A stretch of 64,000 bases of DNA from Marsupella aquatica (GCA_973895155.1 OZ316899.1:13826001-13890000); one strand, 5' to 3'. Shown: positions 1-12,215, numbered from the stretch's first letter. A program made the numbers and translations. Notes: generated by a model not told the origin, from the letters alone.

Positions 1-1176
1 ATATCTTTAGAGGTATGATTGGTTGCTGAGAAACTTACACGATGCTGCTTACCAAGGACACAATGTTGACAAAACCCCAACTTGCATGATTTTGCGCCTG
101 GCAAGAGATTCTATTTGCACAACACAGTCAGCCCTTTCTCACTCATGTGACCCAACCGTGCATGCCACAATCATGTCTGATCCACCTCTGATGAAATTGA
201 ATTGGCACTACCAAGAATTGTGGTGCCTACTAGGATATATACTTAGATTACCCTGCTTCCTACCTGTGGTGCGTCCCATGGCTCCCTAAACCCAAGAAAC
301 CCCCCAGCTCAAGCCGATTCCCGCAGGTTTCGCGCTTGGCAAGGCCGTTTCCGCAGCTTAGCGGCATGGGACGCTGCTAACCTTCTACTACTACTATTAA
401 CATTTTACACACATATACTGGACAGATCCTTCATCGGGTCATGAGATACGTAGCCGGCCTAATCTAGGCCTTCCCCTGTCTTCCCCTCCGTCTTGTTAGG
501 TATGTTTGGATTCCGCCGTCGGAATGATCCCCAATAGGCTTGGTTAAGCCGCTAAGACCTCTCTCAGCTCGACACATCCAACTCTCACTCCCCTGCTTAC
601 TTTCCTTCCTTTTGGTTGATGTGGGCACTCTTCACACAAGTTAATGCGACACACAAATAGCAAAATGACTCATTCTGACTGAGTCATACCATGCACTTGC
701 CATACAAACAGTACATCTCATACACAAGCTCTGCGAACTAAGCCGTGAGGCCAACTCTATTCAGCTCTTAGGCATGAGGAAACATGAATATACACAAGGG
801 TCACTGTATGACTAACCGAGGGCTTCTCGTACTACTTGATCCCAGCCCGGCTGGTGCAAACTAAAAACTTGCTAAAGAAGAGGCCCTGAGCTCCCCGCTG
901 CCCAGGTACTTATCCTGGTAGTGGATCCGCCATTCTTTGCATCGTAAGCCTAATCTACTTAACAGTAATCTACTTGCCCGAATCTACCTATGTACAGCAA
1001 GGCAAGAGCACAAGTGTTGCTCCTACCAGTGGGACCGCAATCCCACTAAGCTAAGTGTCAGGGCCGCTCCTGGTCCTGATCCTAATCTTAAACTTGGAGA
1101 TCAGCGCCCGCCCTGCCCACTCACGCCTCCTCCCTCCACGTCCGCCCTCCCTAAAAGGAACGACGCCCTTGCACCG
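1..1176 (-). repeat. LTR/3'-flank of a minus-strand retroelement
   Basis: Non-coding DNA immediately downstream, on the minus strand, of the coiled-coil reading frame at 1177-2712. It contains ATTCCGCCGTCGGAAT (510-525) preceded by AGGTATGTTT. The same core recurs at 31655-31670 in this orientation and, reverse-complemented, at 50869-50884, with a degenerate copy near 3967. I read it as an LTR or 3' untranslated end. Exact LTR borders (TG...CA) and a target-site duplication were not found, and the left end may lie outside the window. No credible ORF. Confidence 0.5.
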
Positions 1177-2712
1177 TCACGACACCGGTGGTGGATCCTT
1201 AATGGACGCCCCCAACGCTTCCTCCTCAGCCACTGCCGTAGGTTCATTTTCTGACAGATTACCTGCCCTTGACTGAGTCAACTCTCCATCAGCCTGACTG
1301 GGTCCACCATCGGCGTCGGCATCGGCTCGGGAATCGGTTACGGCCTCTGCCTCGGCTACGGTCTCCCCGGCCTGCTTAAGAGGCGGATCTGGAATACCGG
1401 CCTCATTACTGAGTAGTTTGGCTTGGGCCGCACCACCCCCACCTGTGATGATAGCGGGATCTATTGTCGTATTCATGCCGGAGGATGGTGCTGGTTCTAC
1501 CTCCTTGGTCACCACGGCTTGTGGAGTCGGATTACTCCTTGACCCTGAAGGTTTCCGCTTTTTCTTCTTTTCTGGTTCGGCAGCTGGTCCCTTCCCCTTC
1601 CCACTTACTTCCGGCACTGGTGCAGGTGGCGCGGATTTTTCTTCGGCCAGTACCACTCCTGGTAACTTGGTTGCCCCAATTGGAGTTGGGCCTGATGAAG
1701 ACAAGCACTTAAATACTGCGGCTTGTTTCTTCAGCCGCTCTGTTTGGTTGTCGGCTCGCCGCTGGAGGTTCTCCATCTTCCTCGTGATTTCCTCCAACTC
1801 CTCCTGGGTCTCATCCAGGTCCTTGCGTGCCTCCTCTAGTTCCTTCTGGGCTTCCTCCCGTTCTTGTTTCAAGGTAGTCCTCTCCTCCCGGGTTGCTCTT
1901 AGCTCCTTGTCGAGCTCTGCAATGATGACAGACTCCATTTGGTTCATCTTGGCGTAAGTCTGTTCGAGCATCTCGTCCTTCTCCCTTAGGTCGGCCTTGA
2001 AGCTGGCCGTCAGGGACGCAAGCTCCTGCTGCAGCGCCATAATCCCTTGATAGGATTTCCCTAACTCGGCCTCCTTCTGCTCAAGGGCTCCGCGGATTTT
2101 CTCGAGCTCCCCCTTCAACGCCCATTCCTTTCTTTGGGTCTCCGCCATGGCCTGGCTGTTGGCTGTTATGTGGGCCTCCTCTGTATTCTTCAGCTCTTGC
2201 TTCCACTTCTCCCTCTCTTTGATCGTGTCGGCCAACTCTCCCTACATCTGAGTCAGTTTTTCCTTGATATTCTGATTATCAGCCTGCACGGTGTCCAACT
2301 GCCCCTGCATGATGTTCAGCTCATGCCGTTTAATCCGCAGTTCATCTTGGGCTTTCTTGGCCGCCCTTAGATCTTCAATCTCGGCTTCCATCCTCCTAAG
2401 CCGCCGAATGACCTCGTCCTTCTTGCTTCTCTCTAAAGCCACCGCTTCTTCTAATTGGTGCTTCTCCAACTGCTCCCTATGGAAAAAGGGTCCTACCTCC
2501 AACTCCTCTCCAAAGATGTCGAGCGCAAGTTCCCCACACATCTCACCATACTCCATGGCTCTATTCTTAGCGTAGGTGGAGTAAGTAGAAGTGATCGGCA
2601 TCGCCCATCGCGGCCTCTGCTCCCAAGCCGTCCTGCGGATCTCTTCAATCGTGGCTAGAGGTTTGCTTCGCCAAACTCCGGGAGGTTGGTTGCGGCTGTA
2701 AGGGCAGGACAT
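1177..2712 (-). pseudogene. Coiled-coil gag-like protein, one in-frame stop
   Basis: An open frame of about 510 codons read from the ATG at 2712, broken once by an in-frame TAG at 2242-2244; the frame is otherwise continuous to the stop at 1177-1179. The N-terminal ~70 residues are compact. They are followed by a long heptad-rich coiled coil dense in E, K, Q and L, then a low-complexity tail rich in P, A, G and D with a KKKKRKPSGSRS basic stretch. It probably belongs to a retroelement, because LTR-type DNA follows and a similar coiled-coil tail (2700-3270) also sits directly before an LTR. No enzymatic domain is recognisable. An ordinary host coiled-coil protein is possible but less likely. 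Confidence 0.55.
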
Positions 2713-3270
2713 GCGCAGGTAGAGACAACGCAGAGAATAGAGCAAAATCAGGTTGAGTCTGCCTACCTAAAGGATGAAGTGGCAACCCTGGAGGCTGAAC
2801 TCCAGCAACTATGGCCTCAGGTAACGGCCACGGAGGACCAGGTTGCCAAGGCTAGGGCCCGAGCAGCTTTAGCAAAACAGGCCGGGCTTGGAAAGGACGC
2901 TGAGATCGCACGGCTCCGGACCAAGATTGACGGTTTGAAGGGACAAGCCGTCAGTTGGCAAAAGGATCTGGAGGAAGCTGACTCTAGGTCTTAGCGGGAC
3001 ACAGTCGAGATTGACACCCTAAAGGTAGAGGTGGCACGGCTTCAAGGAGAAGCCACAAAACAGGCCCAGTTGGTGGATAAGCTAACGAGCAACACCCAGC
3101 AACTGGAGGAGGCACGCCAGGAGGTCGCCTAAGAGGCGGACACGGTGAAGCGGGAGAACGAATCTCTGCTGGACCAGGTCCAGCTACTCAAGCAGGATGC
3201 CGATAGACTCAGAAGGGAGCGGGATAGCCGCTCCCACTCAGGCGGCTCTGGCAAGCGTGCTAGGCATTAG
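2700..3270 (+). pseudogene. 3' part of a coiled-coil gag-like gene
   Basis: A single plus-strand frame encodes a heptad-rich coiled coil ending in the basic tail SGGSGKRARH. In-frame stops at 2992-2994 (TAG) and 3130-3132 (TAA) interrupt it, and the natural stop is at 3268-3270. It lacks a start and meets the opposite-strand coiled-coil frame around 2690-2745, so it is a 5'-truncated piece joined head to head. The 3' flank is the LTR-type block shared with 50155-51060. I infer the C-terminal end of a retroelement structural protein; nothing shows a specific function. Confidence 0.55.
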
Positions 3271-4147
3271 CGGCGGAGTAGGATTAAAATAGAGTTAGGA
3301 ATAGCTAAATCAGGCTATAGGGACAAGCACCTGCCTAGTTAAAGCAGCACTGCCATGCTGTCCAGCCTGCGTAGATTAGGATCTTCTAATAAGACAAGCC
3401 GTTTTCGGGCCTGATAGCCAGCTTAGTTAGGACCTTAGTTAGCAAATCTTTGGGCGCGAGGGCACTCCGTTCCTCGGCCCTTAGTATTTAGTGCACCCCT
3501 CGGTAGAGGCAAGGGGGGGTTTTAGTCTCAATGTTGGACATCCGCGGTATGTGCAGGGAGTCCCGACCTCTGGGAGTGAAAGAGTACCAAGGGGAGGGCG
3601 TAGGACTAAGCTTGTTGGGCGAGTGCGGAGCTGGGCTCCGTTGTAGTGTACACCCTTGGCCTTGGACCTGTTCATTCAAGAGCTTTCGGGTCAACTAAGT
3701 GTACGCATATGTCTCCTATGTAGTAAAATCCTTTCCCATTATTTCCTTCGTGTAAATCAAGATTGTATGCTTGTGCGTATGTATATGTGTAAATCTTGTG
3801 TATAGGTGCCAACGCTTGGCCAAACGCCACTACCCAAGTCGTGCACGGGGTGCAGCTTGCGGGTAAGTGGTTGCAAGCCCGGGTTAAGTACCCATATCAT
3901 CGAATCCGGATCGAAGGCGAAGCCCGTAAGCCGGGGTCGATCCTGCTATCGACTGAGGTATGTTTTGGCAGTGGAACACTAACCATACCTAGGAGGTGTC
4001 CGTATATGACAATAGGCGCACTTAGCGCTAGTTTACGTGAGTTAGGTGCATTCCGTGCCTCCCTCCCTGCCCGAACCCTCATTTTGACAAAGGATGTGCC
4101 TGTCTAAGCCGAAGCCCGGGTTAAGGCCTAGACTGACGACGTGACAA
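3259..4147 (+). repeat. LTR/3'-UTR block, copy 1
   Basis: About 890 bp that aligns by eye, collinearly, with 50155-51060. Shared landmarks are GGCATTAGCGGC, CTGCCATGCTGTCCAGCCTG, the CCTCGGTAGAGGCA region, and a TGTGTAAATC-rich segment that may hold the polyadenylation region. Similarity stops near GACGTGACAAA. It starts within the last codons of the coiled-coil frame. I infer 3' UTR plus 3' LTR of one retroelement family; the LTR start was not resolved. Confidence 0.7.
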
Positions 4148-4309
4148 AGAGTGAACCTTCAAATGTGAGCACAGGTATGTGTTCCCCTTGGGTATACCCC
4201 CTCCCATGGTCTATGGGAACCTGGAACTCAAACTAGTGCTATCCTAGTATAGTGAAGTCTAGCTAGTACTATGGAAGTGTATAGGTTATACTAGAGGTAT
4301 AACCTAACG

Positions 4310-4665
4310 CTTCTTAGCCTCAGAGAGGCAGTTGAAGAGGTCATCCATATGAGGTAATGGGTACTTGTTCTTTATTGTTTGCTTATTGAGGGCCCGATAA
4401 TTTGTGGACAATCTCAAAGTACCATCCTTTTTGGACAAACAACGCGGGCGCCCCATAAGGACTCTTACTAAGATGAATGAACCCTTGGTTGATCAATTCT
4501 TCCAAGGCGTTTTCCAACATCATTTGTTTGCTCAGGTTTAGACGATAAGGAGATTTAGCTTGAGGAGCCTAACGTGGCTCCAACTCAACTTGGTGATCCA
4601 CTTCCCTCCATGGGTATAAACCTTTAGGTAGCTTTTGCAAGAGCACATCATTGAATTCCTCTAAA
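4310..4665 (-). pseudogene. Reverse transcriptase N-terminal fragment (Ty3/gypsy)
   Basis: Hallmark blocks appear in order: LPKGLYPWREVDHQVEL, then [16 protein letters not shown], then (after a frame change at an A-rich run near 4425) [15 protein letters not shown] and [11 protein letters not shown]. These match the start of the Ty3/gypsy RT domain. An in-frame stop follows the first block. The catalytic YxDD motif would lie beyond the truncation and is absent. Inactive fragment. Confidence 0.9.
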
Positions 4666-5029
4666 ATTTCAGGAATTTGACCGCAATCAGGCCTGACCTT
4701 AGCTGAACATCTTTAATTGGGTGGAAATGAAAGAAGAAACATTCATGTCCACCCTTGAAGTCTTTCCACCATTGCTTTCCTGATACACACGGAGAAAACC
4801 ATGACACTTTACTTACTTTATGAAATCTTTATTTATTTCTGGTAATTTTGTGTACAATGATGGGCTCATCGCCCTTATCAGGAAAATTGAGCACCTCATC
4901 CCTCGGTGTCAAGGTAACATTATGCTTTTTGAGATAGCCTACCAACAAAATGAAATCTACGGCTAGACCTTCTAGAACGTAGAACATTTGCTGACTAACA
5001 AAATTTTGTTGTTTGCCTATGACCTCTAC

Positions 5030-5240
5030 TCAAAGTCTATGTACCACTCTTGATACTATCCCTTTTGTGTCGTTGACAAACTTGCACACTAATGGTTGTA
5101 GCAACTCTTGCACGTCCACCCCAAAATGTGCCGTCGCCTGCCCACTTATGAAGCAGGCGGTCGTGCCTGTATCCACCAAAGCAACATCCAAATTACCGTT
5201 AGAAGTGACATTCACAAAATCAGCTTGTTAGGATCCATTG
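5030..5240 (-). pseudogene. Retropepsin-like aspartic protease fragment
   Basis: The minus frame contains VALVDTGTTACFIS, the D-T-G active-site loop with the hydrophobic flank typical of Ty3/gypsy proteases. It lies between the CCHC knuckle and the RT, as expected for pol order. A stop follows the segment. In a live element it would cut the gag-pol polyprotein; here it is only a remnant. Confidence 0.85.
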
Positions 5241-5242
5241 TC

Positions 5243-6860
5243 TTACCTTAGGTACTCTTGCAACAACACCTTTCCTCCAGCAAGAATATCCCTTACAGGG
5301 ACCTCTCCAACTACTACGGGTTTGGTTAGAGCGATACTTACCTTAAAGCTCTTCTGCCTCCCATCTCCGCTCAGCTTGCCACCTTTTGTGGGACAATCCT
5401 TATTTTGATGGCCCATGGCGCCACATGTGTAGCACAAACCTTTAGCCCACCTCTGCTTCGTGAGCGCCTATTTTTTGCTTTTTGCGCCGATGAGGTTCCT
5501 TTCTTGAAGTTGTTGGCCTTCCGGTTGCCCTTTGCTTCTCCATTCTAGGGGTGAGGATCCAAACCACCGGCCCCCGCCCCCTCAGGCTGCTTGCGCTTGT
5601 TCTCAGGACCTTTCGCTTTCCCAGCTTCCCCTTTGGATCCCTTGCCACCCACCTTTGCCAAGCCCGGTTGGTTATTCACCAGCATAGTGGCTTTGTCAAA
5701 GGCGTCAAAAAGCATTTTAAACTCATGACGCTTCTCCTGTAACTTTTCCCTGAGCAACTACGAGAGCTTCACTATAAAGTTGTGAAGCTGCATATGTAGG
5801 GTCTATTGCCCCGCCGAGATACACGCCATTTGGTTCTGGTAATAAGTGATGAACTTTTGGATATCACCCATGAAGCTCATTTCAGTTACGCATTTTTGCT
5901 CATGCCGCTCATTCCTTTCGCAACTTCTTCCAAGACTTGTACCAAGTCAAGGCATAGTCCTTCAGGTAAGGAGCGGTTGCGGTAGCCCAAGTGGAACGCT
6001 CAACACACGCTTGGAGATGAATCTCCATCGTGGAGAGCCAACTCAAGGACTTACGTCCACTCTGCTTGTAGGCCTTGTCGTAAGTTGGAGGAGTCGGTAG
6101 CTAGTTCACTTGCAACATACTCCGTCCAACTACCACTTCCCCCTTGGGACGTGTCACACTCTGACTACCCAGACTTAATAAGTATTTAATCTAGGCTCCA
6201 ACTCCTCATAAATGAGACGTTGGTCTTGAGTCAACGGCCCCAAACCGTTGTCAGCGGCTAGGCCCTTGCGGGTTGTATGAGGACGGTCCTCCAACCGTCT
6301 TAGTTTCCTTTGCGGGCCGCCTGTCCTGAGGTTCTCTTGTGGATTTTGGTGACACCCCTTGCAACTTGCGGGCACCATGACCTCTCGGGGCTGTGGTATC
6401 ACCTGCATTGCCCTGGTTTTGCTTGGTCAAATTATCCACGATGACGTCCGGCTTGACATCATCCTAGCCTGTGGTTCCGCATCCAACCCTCTTAAGGCTT
6501 GGATCAATCCCTCTTCTGGGTCCTAACCCTCTCCCTCCGATTCAGTCTTTGAATTGTTGTCGCTTTCATCCAAGTCGGTGTTGTCCTTGCTTGACTCGTC
6601 CTTTGGAGGATTGGCCGCCTCCTTCCCTTTAAGTTGATGGTGCCCTGCACCTAAAGTGTTTGTTGTGGCGGTCAACGGTTTGGTCACCATGTCCTCCTTG
6701 TCCTGCTTGTAGTGTTCGTTTAGGGAAGTTGACCCGTCTCCCTTATGTTCTTCTTGAACCTGTGCTCTTCCCTTGGCGGGAACAACCTTCTTGCCACTCT
6801 TTGACCAAGTGTTCTTAACCACGTCTCCAGCAACCAAATCTGCCTGCAGTTGACCCAATG
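5243..6860 (-). pseudogene. Gag with CCHC zinc knuckle, decayed
   Basis: Minus-strand pieces read as gag. They are a charged, low-complexity N-terminal part (6523-6858), a core with a tryptophan-rich segment including YALTWYKSW near 5960, a K/G-rich basic region (5545-5757), and a C-terminal CYTCGAMGHQNKDC knuckle (about 5393-5434; C-x2-C-x4-H-x4-C). Frames are joined only through several stops and shifts. In a live element Gag would package the RNA. The true start is not identifiable. Confidence 0.75.
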
Positions 6861-8426
6861 AGCACGTTGCAACACTAAGTCCCCATAAAAATCAGTTAAG
6901 ATTTTTGGATTCTGACCTAGCACAACTCCTGGCCGGTGTCTATGTCGGCAACCGCTTTGATCTCACAAGTGGTGGACCCTAAACTTGCCACTCAGCGCCC
7001 TCACCAATCCCAGCACCCATACCTAAGCGCCCTTGGTGCCCAAATGACTCCACAAAATACCTTGAGAAACACTTTGATGCCCTTTGCACCGTCTGCGGCC
7101 CCTCCCATACAAAGCCGCACTTGCTCTCTAACACGACCGCTACTCAAGAGTCCTCACTGTCTGCACAAGCAACCAAGCGCCTTGGTAAATAACCCAACAG
7201 GATCTAGATCTCTCTCCTAGTCTAGCATCCTAACTCAAGCTCAATAGACATTGGTAAGTAGGCCAGCTATAGGTCCTCCCGATGCCATAAGCCAGAACCA
7301 GAACCAACACCCACTGTTTGTCTAGAATGACTCCTTCCTTGGGTGCAGTCTGGGTTCCCCCTCATACTTATCCATCACCAATTGATTGTCCTGCCCCTAG
7401 GACATGCTCATGGCCCAAATAGCATGGCTTGTCCCAACACGCCGGGACCAGAATGGCCACGACTCTAGCAACCCATTCCTGGTTCTTGCCCCACTTATGA
7501 TCTAGGGGCCAAGTGCCCTTGGAACTCAACCTCCATGGCTACTTGGCCTTGCCTACCCAACGCAAGCTCCTTTCAGAGACTGAACGCGACTTGGCTACTA
7601 TTTCGACAGGATTTGGGAAGCGGATGAGATAGCCCCCGCAAACCCCAAGAACTTATGGCATTTCTAGACCTAGCTGAGATCAGGAAGATGTAGCCCTCCT
7701 TGAGAGCTTTCTAACACACCCAAGAAGTCTTCCAATGGACTTCCCATTTGGAAATTATGGCCATTTTTGTTTGGCATTTTCTCTTAGTGTCGCAACCGCC
7801 GCGGCTCACGACTTCGGCTCGCCCTTAGCCCCCATGGAGACATCATTCCCCTCACATATGCTTCTGGAGACCTGCCACCCTCGAACCAACTTTGGTCTCC
7901 AAATTTTGGCCCCCCACCTGGACCCCAACCCGCATGCCTGGGCATGCCACCAATTAGCAATGTCCATAACTTTCTAGTTAGGCGTCAGTAAGTGGAGTGT
8001 CTTAGCCCGTTGTGATTGGGCCGACCCAATGCTCAGGCCTAGACCCTCAGATCCCATTGTCGCCCTGGACCCCAAATTGGCCAAACTCGGATTGGGCGAT
8101 AACTCATGCCCCAAACGTCTGTTGCCCATGGAGTCAACTCCATTGGCCTTGGGCCCAAGAGGAGCTCTCACTCAAGCCCTTAGAACTCAAAGTCCTTCCA
8201 GGGGTCCGGACGGTGAGCCTTGAGCCCAGCCCTTTCCCCTTGACCCGACTAGCCCTTGGCTAGTCAAAGTCCTTAGTGTGTGCCACCAACTTAGCGCCTT
8301 GCCTTTGTCAGTGCCACTCCCCATTGCCCACAAGTCTCCCCATGCTAAGTCCTCCCCGGATGGCCGTTCTAGGCCTGGACCATAAGGGAGCTCGGTGTCG
8401 GAGCCAACGACGCCGGAGCTAAGTGT
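6861..8426. other. Non-coding; probable leader of the Ty3/gypsy element
   Basis: Short, non-conserved ORFs on both strands and no recognisable protein. Because gag lies to the left on the minus strand and a candidate LTR lies to the right, this is the position of an untranslated leader. No primer-binding site was recognised. Confidence 0.3.
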
Positions 8427-8648
8427 TAAGGTAGTCGAGTTCCGCAACTCATCGGTTGCCGGTAGGTTCTGAACACAAAGCGTACCTAGGATAAGTATAT
8501 GTACGTAAAGATATGTGAAGCTTAGCTCTTTGTGTGTAAATAAAGATAGCACGATCCATCCCTCCTTGCCCTGAACCTCAATACTAAAGGAGACTTACAT
8601 ATCGTTCCAAGGGTATGAGTTGTGTTAACGGTCAAGCCGTTGGTGTGA
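8427..8648 (-). repeat. Possible 5' LTR of the Ty3/gypsy element
   Basis: Read on the minus strand from 8648 the sequence starts TGTCACACCAACGG, a common start for plant gypsy LTRs. The same TGTCACACC start occurs at 44982 before the methyltransferase element. No second copy of this LTR is present in the window, so the call rests on position and the first nine bases. Confidence 0.3.
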
Positions 8649-10037
8649 CATGGCTTCATTTCTTCCTCGGTCCTATATTTGCATCAATAAGTGGAGAAAT
8701 TTGATTCTTCCCTCTACCACCAACCAATTGCCCTCTCATTTGTTGGAGGTGGCAGAAGCCCGATGGATTTGTTTTTGTGTGATAGTCCATAGGAAAAGAG
8801 GGTTGACTCTAGAAACCAAAGCCATAAGACTTGCACAAGTTGGACATAGTGCTCCCATGGATCACATTTTGATGGTCCATGGGAGTTTGGGGTCCATAAC
8901 TTGATGACGATGAGTCCTTAAAAGAATTTTTAGTTTTGCACCTGCAATCCAACTAGAGAAGGAGAATACATAAAGAATACAAGCCCAAACATTTCATATA
9001 AACACAATGAAAATCAATCTTGCAGAATTTACCCCTCCATTTTTTTTGACCAAAAACTCAACCAAAATGGCCAAAAATTCACTTGAGCTTTTGATGGAAG
9101 TGCAACATACCTACTCCTGTAGCATATCCCAAAATTTATAAAAGATGTGAATTTATGAATATAAAGTTATTATAATTAATCCTTGGACACGCTATGTTCA
9201 TCAAAGGAATGTGTGTGTGAAGAAGTAAAATCAATTTTCAATAAAATGATAACCAATAATTTTGAATCTCCTGGTGGTCTTTGTATGTGCTTATACAAAA
9301 AAGATTCTCGAAAGATAGAGAAGATTGATCTGGTTGAGATGATCTCTATCTAGTTTATCAAATGAAAAGTTAAACATGAAAGAATTGAATTTTTTGACAA
9401 ATTTAGCTTACATATTGGACAATTCATATTTCTATCATTCTGACATAAAAATATGCACTAATTCTATTTCATAGAAATCATATTTCTATCATTCCCGCAT
9501 AAAAATATGCACGAATTCTACTTCATAGAGTAACCAAACTCCATGGAGAAAATATGCACGAATTCTACTCCATAGAGTAGAATTACTAAACCCTAAACAG
9601 AACTCCATGGAGTAACAAAAATGGAACCAAAATTTGCACTTGATTGCTCCATTGTGGAGTAGAGTTTGCGCATTTCTTCCTGCCAGAATGTGTGTGCAAC
9701 ATCAAGATTCCTGGATCTGAGGACTTGATTTCAAATTGCAACTTACACATCAAGCTGTAGGGGGGCCTAACTTTAAATCCAATTACAACTCGTCAGGAGG
9801 TGAAATAAGTCTGCTGAATTTCTAGTGGCCGAAGGTGACTCTGAAACTTCACTCGCCTCAGCTTGATTTCAATTTGCAACTTACATATCAAGCTTTCAAT
9901 TTGCAACTTACATATCAAGCTGTAGGGGTCCTAACTTAAAATCCAATTACAACTTGCACAGGTGTCCGGTCCTTATGACAGAGGTAAAAGAAATCTGCTG
10001 AATTTCTGGTGGTCAAAGGTGAAGCTGAAACCCTAAA
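8649..10037. other. AT-rich intergenic DNA with short degenerate repeats
   Basis: No coding evidence. Imperfect direct repeats are visible: a segment with CATAAAAATATGCAC and ATTCTACTTCATAGAG motifs (about 9440-9600), and a pair of segments carrying TTGCAACTTACA(C/T)ATCAAGC followed by GTAGGGG (about 9725-9790 and 9850-9960). These look like diverged simple duplications. Confidence 0.5.
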
Positions 10038-10227
10038 CCCTAAATTTGTGGTATCAGTCCCCGTGTCAGTCATATTTGGAGGACATAATGAGAACGAAAT
10101 CATATCATTGAACCTCACCAGGATGTGTTTCTCCCTAAATCTGTGGTATCAGTCCCCGTGTCAGTCATATTTGGAGGACATAATGAGAATGAAATCATAC
10201 CATTGAACCTCACCAGGATGTGTTTCA
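10038..10227 (+). repeat. Two-copy 95-bp tandem duplication
   Basis: 10038-10132 and 10133-10227 are nearly identical, each starting CCCTAAAT and ending at GATGTGTTTC; a few single-base differences separate them. A short ACGTGAGACTTGAGAT doublet follows at about 10228-10260. No gene is affected. Confidence 0.9.
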
Positions 10228-10801
10228 TACGTGAGACTTGAGATACGTGAGACTTGAGATGAACAAGAGGAGAAGACTATGAACAAGGAGAAAGGTTGTG
10301 CACGAAGGTTGAGGAACTCTGCTAGTAGTAGTCACTGCTGTGCGTAGAAAAATTTGAATATTGTCGTCGTATCAAATGTAAGCATATCCACTACTCTCTC
10401 ACAAAGTAACCTCAAGAAGCTTTCGGAATCATCGATCCACAAGAAATGGACTCAGCCATAAATTACCATGCACTGAAACATTGAAGCTCAGATACATTGA
10501 ATGTCATAGCTACACAAGGGGCTAGTCAACAGCTCGGCTATTTGATAAAAGTGGATGATGAGAATCCCCTGTTGAAAGAAATTTATCTACGGCCAGAAGA
10601 AGCCCATCGGTATTTGTAGTCTGATCTACGACGACGGCATCTCTGTCCGTGGATGAAACAGTATGAAGCGCTTGCTGCAAGCATCCATCCAACATATAGA
10701 AACCGCACGGATGAGCAAACTGAAAACTCCAGAAGAAAAAACAAACATGGTTTCCACATTCCTAAAATAATCATTCAACACGTAGGAGGAGGATTGCTCC
10801 T

Positions 10802-11534
10802 TTACACAACAGCGACTACTACCAATTTCGGTATGAACCGTACCAATCGAACAGCTTGCTGTCGCCGAGTTTGAACTCGAGCGGCTTTTCTCAGCAACTC
10901 TGCTGGGTTGTTCGCGTCCAGTTGGTTTGACCTGTAAAGACAATATGAAAAATCCTTTAAGGACATATGCATGTTCAGACCGTTATGCTACAACTAAATT
11001 AGATTAAACAAATTAACGAGTAAAAAACTCACATTCTTGTTCTTGCTAGAACCAATTCTCGCGGACAGTTCTGATGTGCAAATGGCAACGTCGCACACGT
11101 TAGAGTGGAGAAAACGGTGAGGTCAGATTCGATTCAGAGGATCGAGAAGTTAGTGAGACACATAAGTCTTTATTGATAATTTCCGCCGCAGTAACATTGA
11201 TTCCTACCTTTCGCATTTTTGTCCGCGCCCGAGCGTTTTTTTTCAGAACTGCCAGCTTTGACAACATGACAAGATACTCATATTACTGCGTGTTAACAGC
11301 ACATAACTCCAAAGAATGGGACACAGGTGTTCAAATTAAGCGTATAGAGGGACCTGTTACAAACAATTCTGAACCAAAAGATAGAAACAATCCAGTGAAA
11401 CAGAGAACTCAAACCTGCCGTCTAGCCTCCAGCAGCTGGCCCTCCAGATCTGACAATTCCTTCTTCTCAGTTCCGGCGTCAGTATCGTGTTCTGCCGAAG
11501 GCGTAAGCATGTGTACTGACTTCAAGGCGAACAT
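10802..11534 (-). CDS. Small four-exon gene, 111 aa, unknown function
   Basis: Proposed exons on the minus strand are 11534-11415 (120 nt), 11255-11208 (48 nt), 11070-11033 (38 nt) and 10931-10802 (130 nt). All three introns (159, 137 and 101 nt) start GT and end AG, and the phases (0, 0, 2) match at every join. Donors include GTGAGT and the last acceptor is CTTTACAG. The protein starts MFALKSVHML, continues into a short coiled coil (TEKKELSDLEGQLLEARRQ, about residues 22-40), then strongly basic stretches (KKNARARTKMRK; RVQTRRQQAVR), and ends in a hydrophobic VVVAVV. I do not recognise a family. A 5' exon could exist, since the start ATG opens just after an in-frame stop. The intron-exon agreement is the main evidence; it could still be chance. 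Confidence 0.45.
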
Positions 11535-12110
11535 GAAAAATCGTCAGGACCTCGACAGTCAGCAAGGTTGCGATTGAACTCCCTGCATTTGTGACTTGAC
11601 AAAATCGTAGCCGCTCTACAGCAAGTATCACAAGGATTTCGGTTCTGTTCGCCCTCACTTTGCCAAGATGCGATCCGGATACTTTTACGATTAAGGTTCC
11701 ATAGGGCCTCAACTGTATCAAGCCCTTACTACCTTGCTGCTAGTGTAGCCGACATGGGTACATATACATTTTTGTGCAGCCCAGCGATCGCAATGCCTGG
11801 TCTTTGCGGTCTTTTTTGTGGTCTTTTTGCCACGAGTGCCCGAAAAAGATCATCCCGCCATGAAAATACAAAGGAACCAACATTACAAAGTAAGTCGATC
11901 CCCGCGCCATTCTTCAAAAGTCACTGCTTCGGGAGCCCGGATAGCACCATACTCCCCTCGCATCAACTCTGCCCACCCTCCCTCCCCGTCATTTAGGGTT
12001 TATTATAGGGTTACCTTACCCTTACGTTGTTCCTTGTGGCTCCCTCCCACGGCCCCCAATACACCAAGGGATCAACTACAATCCTGCCATCCTCCAAATG
12101 CCAACTCACG

Positions 12111-12215
12111 TTTACGGTTCAGGGTTTACCATTTACAGTTCAAGGTTTACCGTTTATGGTTCAGGGTTTATCGTTTACGGTTCAGGGTTTACCGTTTATG
12201 GTTTAGGGTTTACCC
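12111..12215 (+). repeat. Telomere-variant array, 15 heptamers
   Basis: 105 bp that divides exactly into fifteen 7-mers, each a variant of TTTAGGG. The dominant cycle is TTTAYGG, TTCAGGG, TTTACCG, a 21-bp higher-order unit. The array ends in TTTAGGG TTTACCC. Confidence 0.9.

Larger units (their letters stand above)
4310..6860 (-). mobile_element. Truncated Ty3/gypsy retrotransposon
   Basis: Read on the minus strand, the order is gag, CCHC knuckle, aspartic protease, then the N-terminal part of reverse transcriptase. That is the order of Ty3/gypsy elements. The element stops near 4309, before the RT active-site (YxDD) block, so the rest of pol, the integrase and the 3' LTR are missing. All frames carry stops and shifts. 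Its truncated end lies about 160 bp from the plus-strand LTR block ending at 4147, suggesting nested insertion or recombination. Confidence 0.85.
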
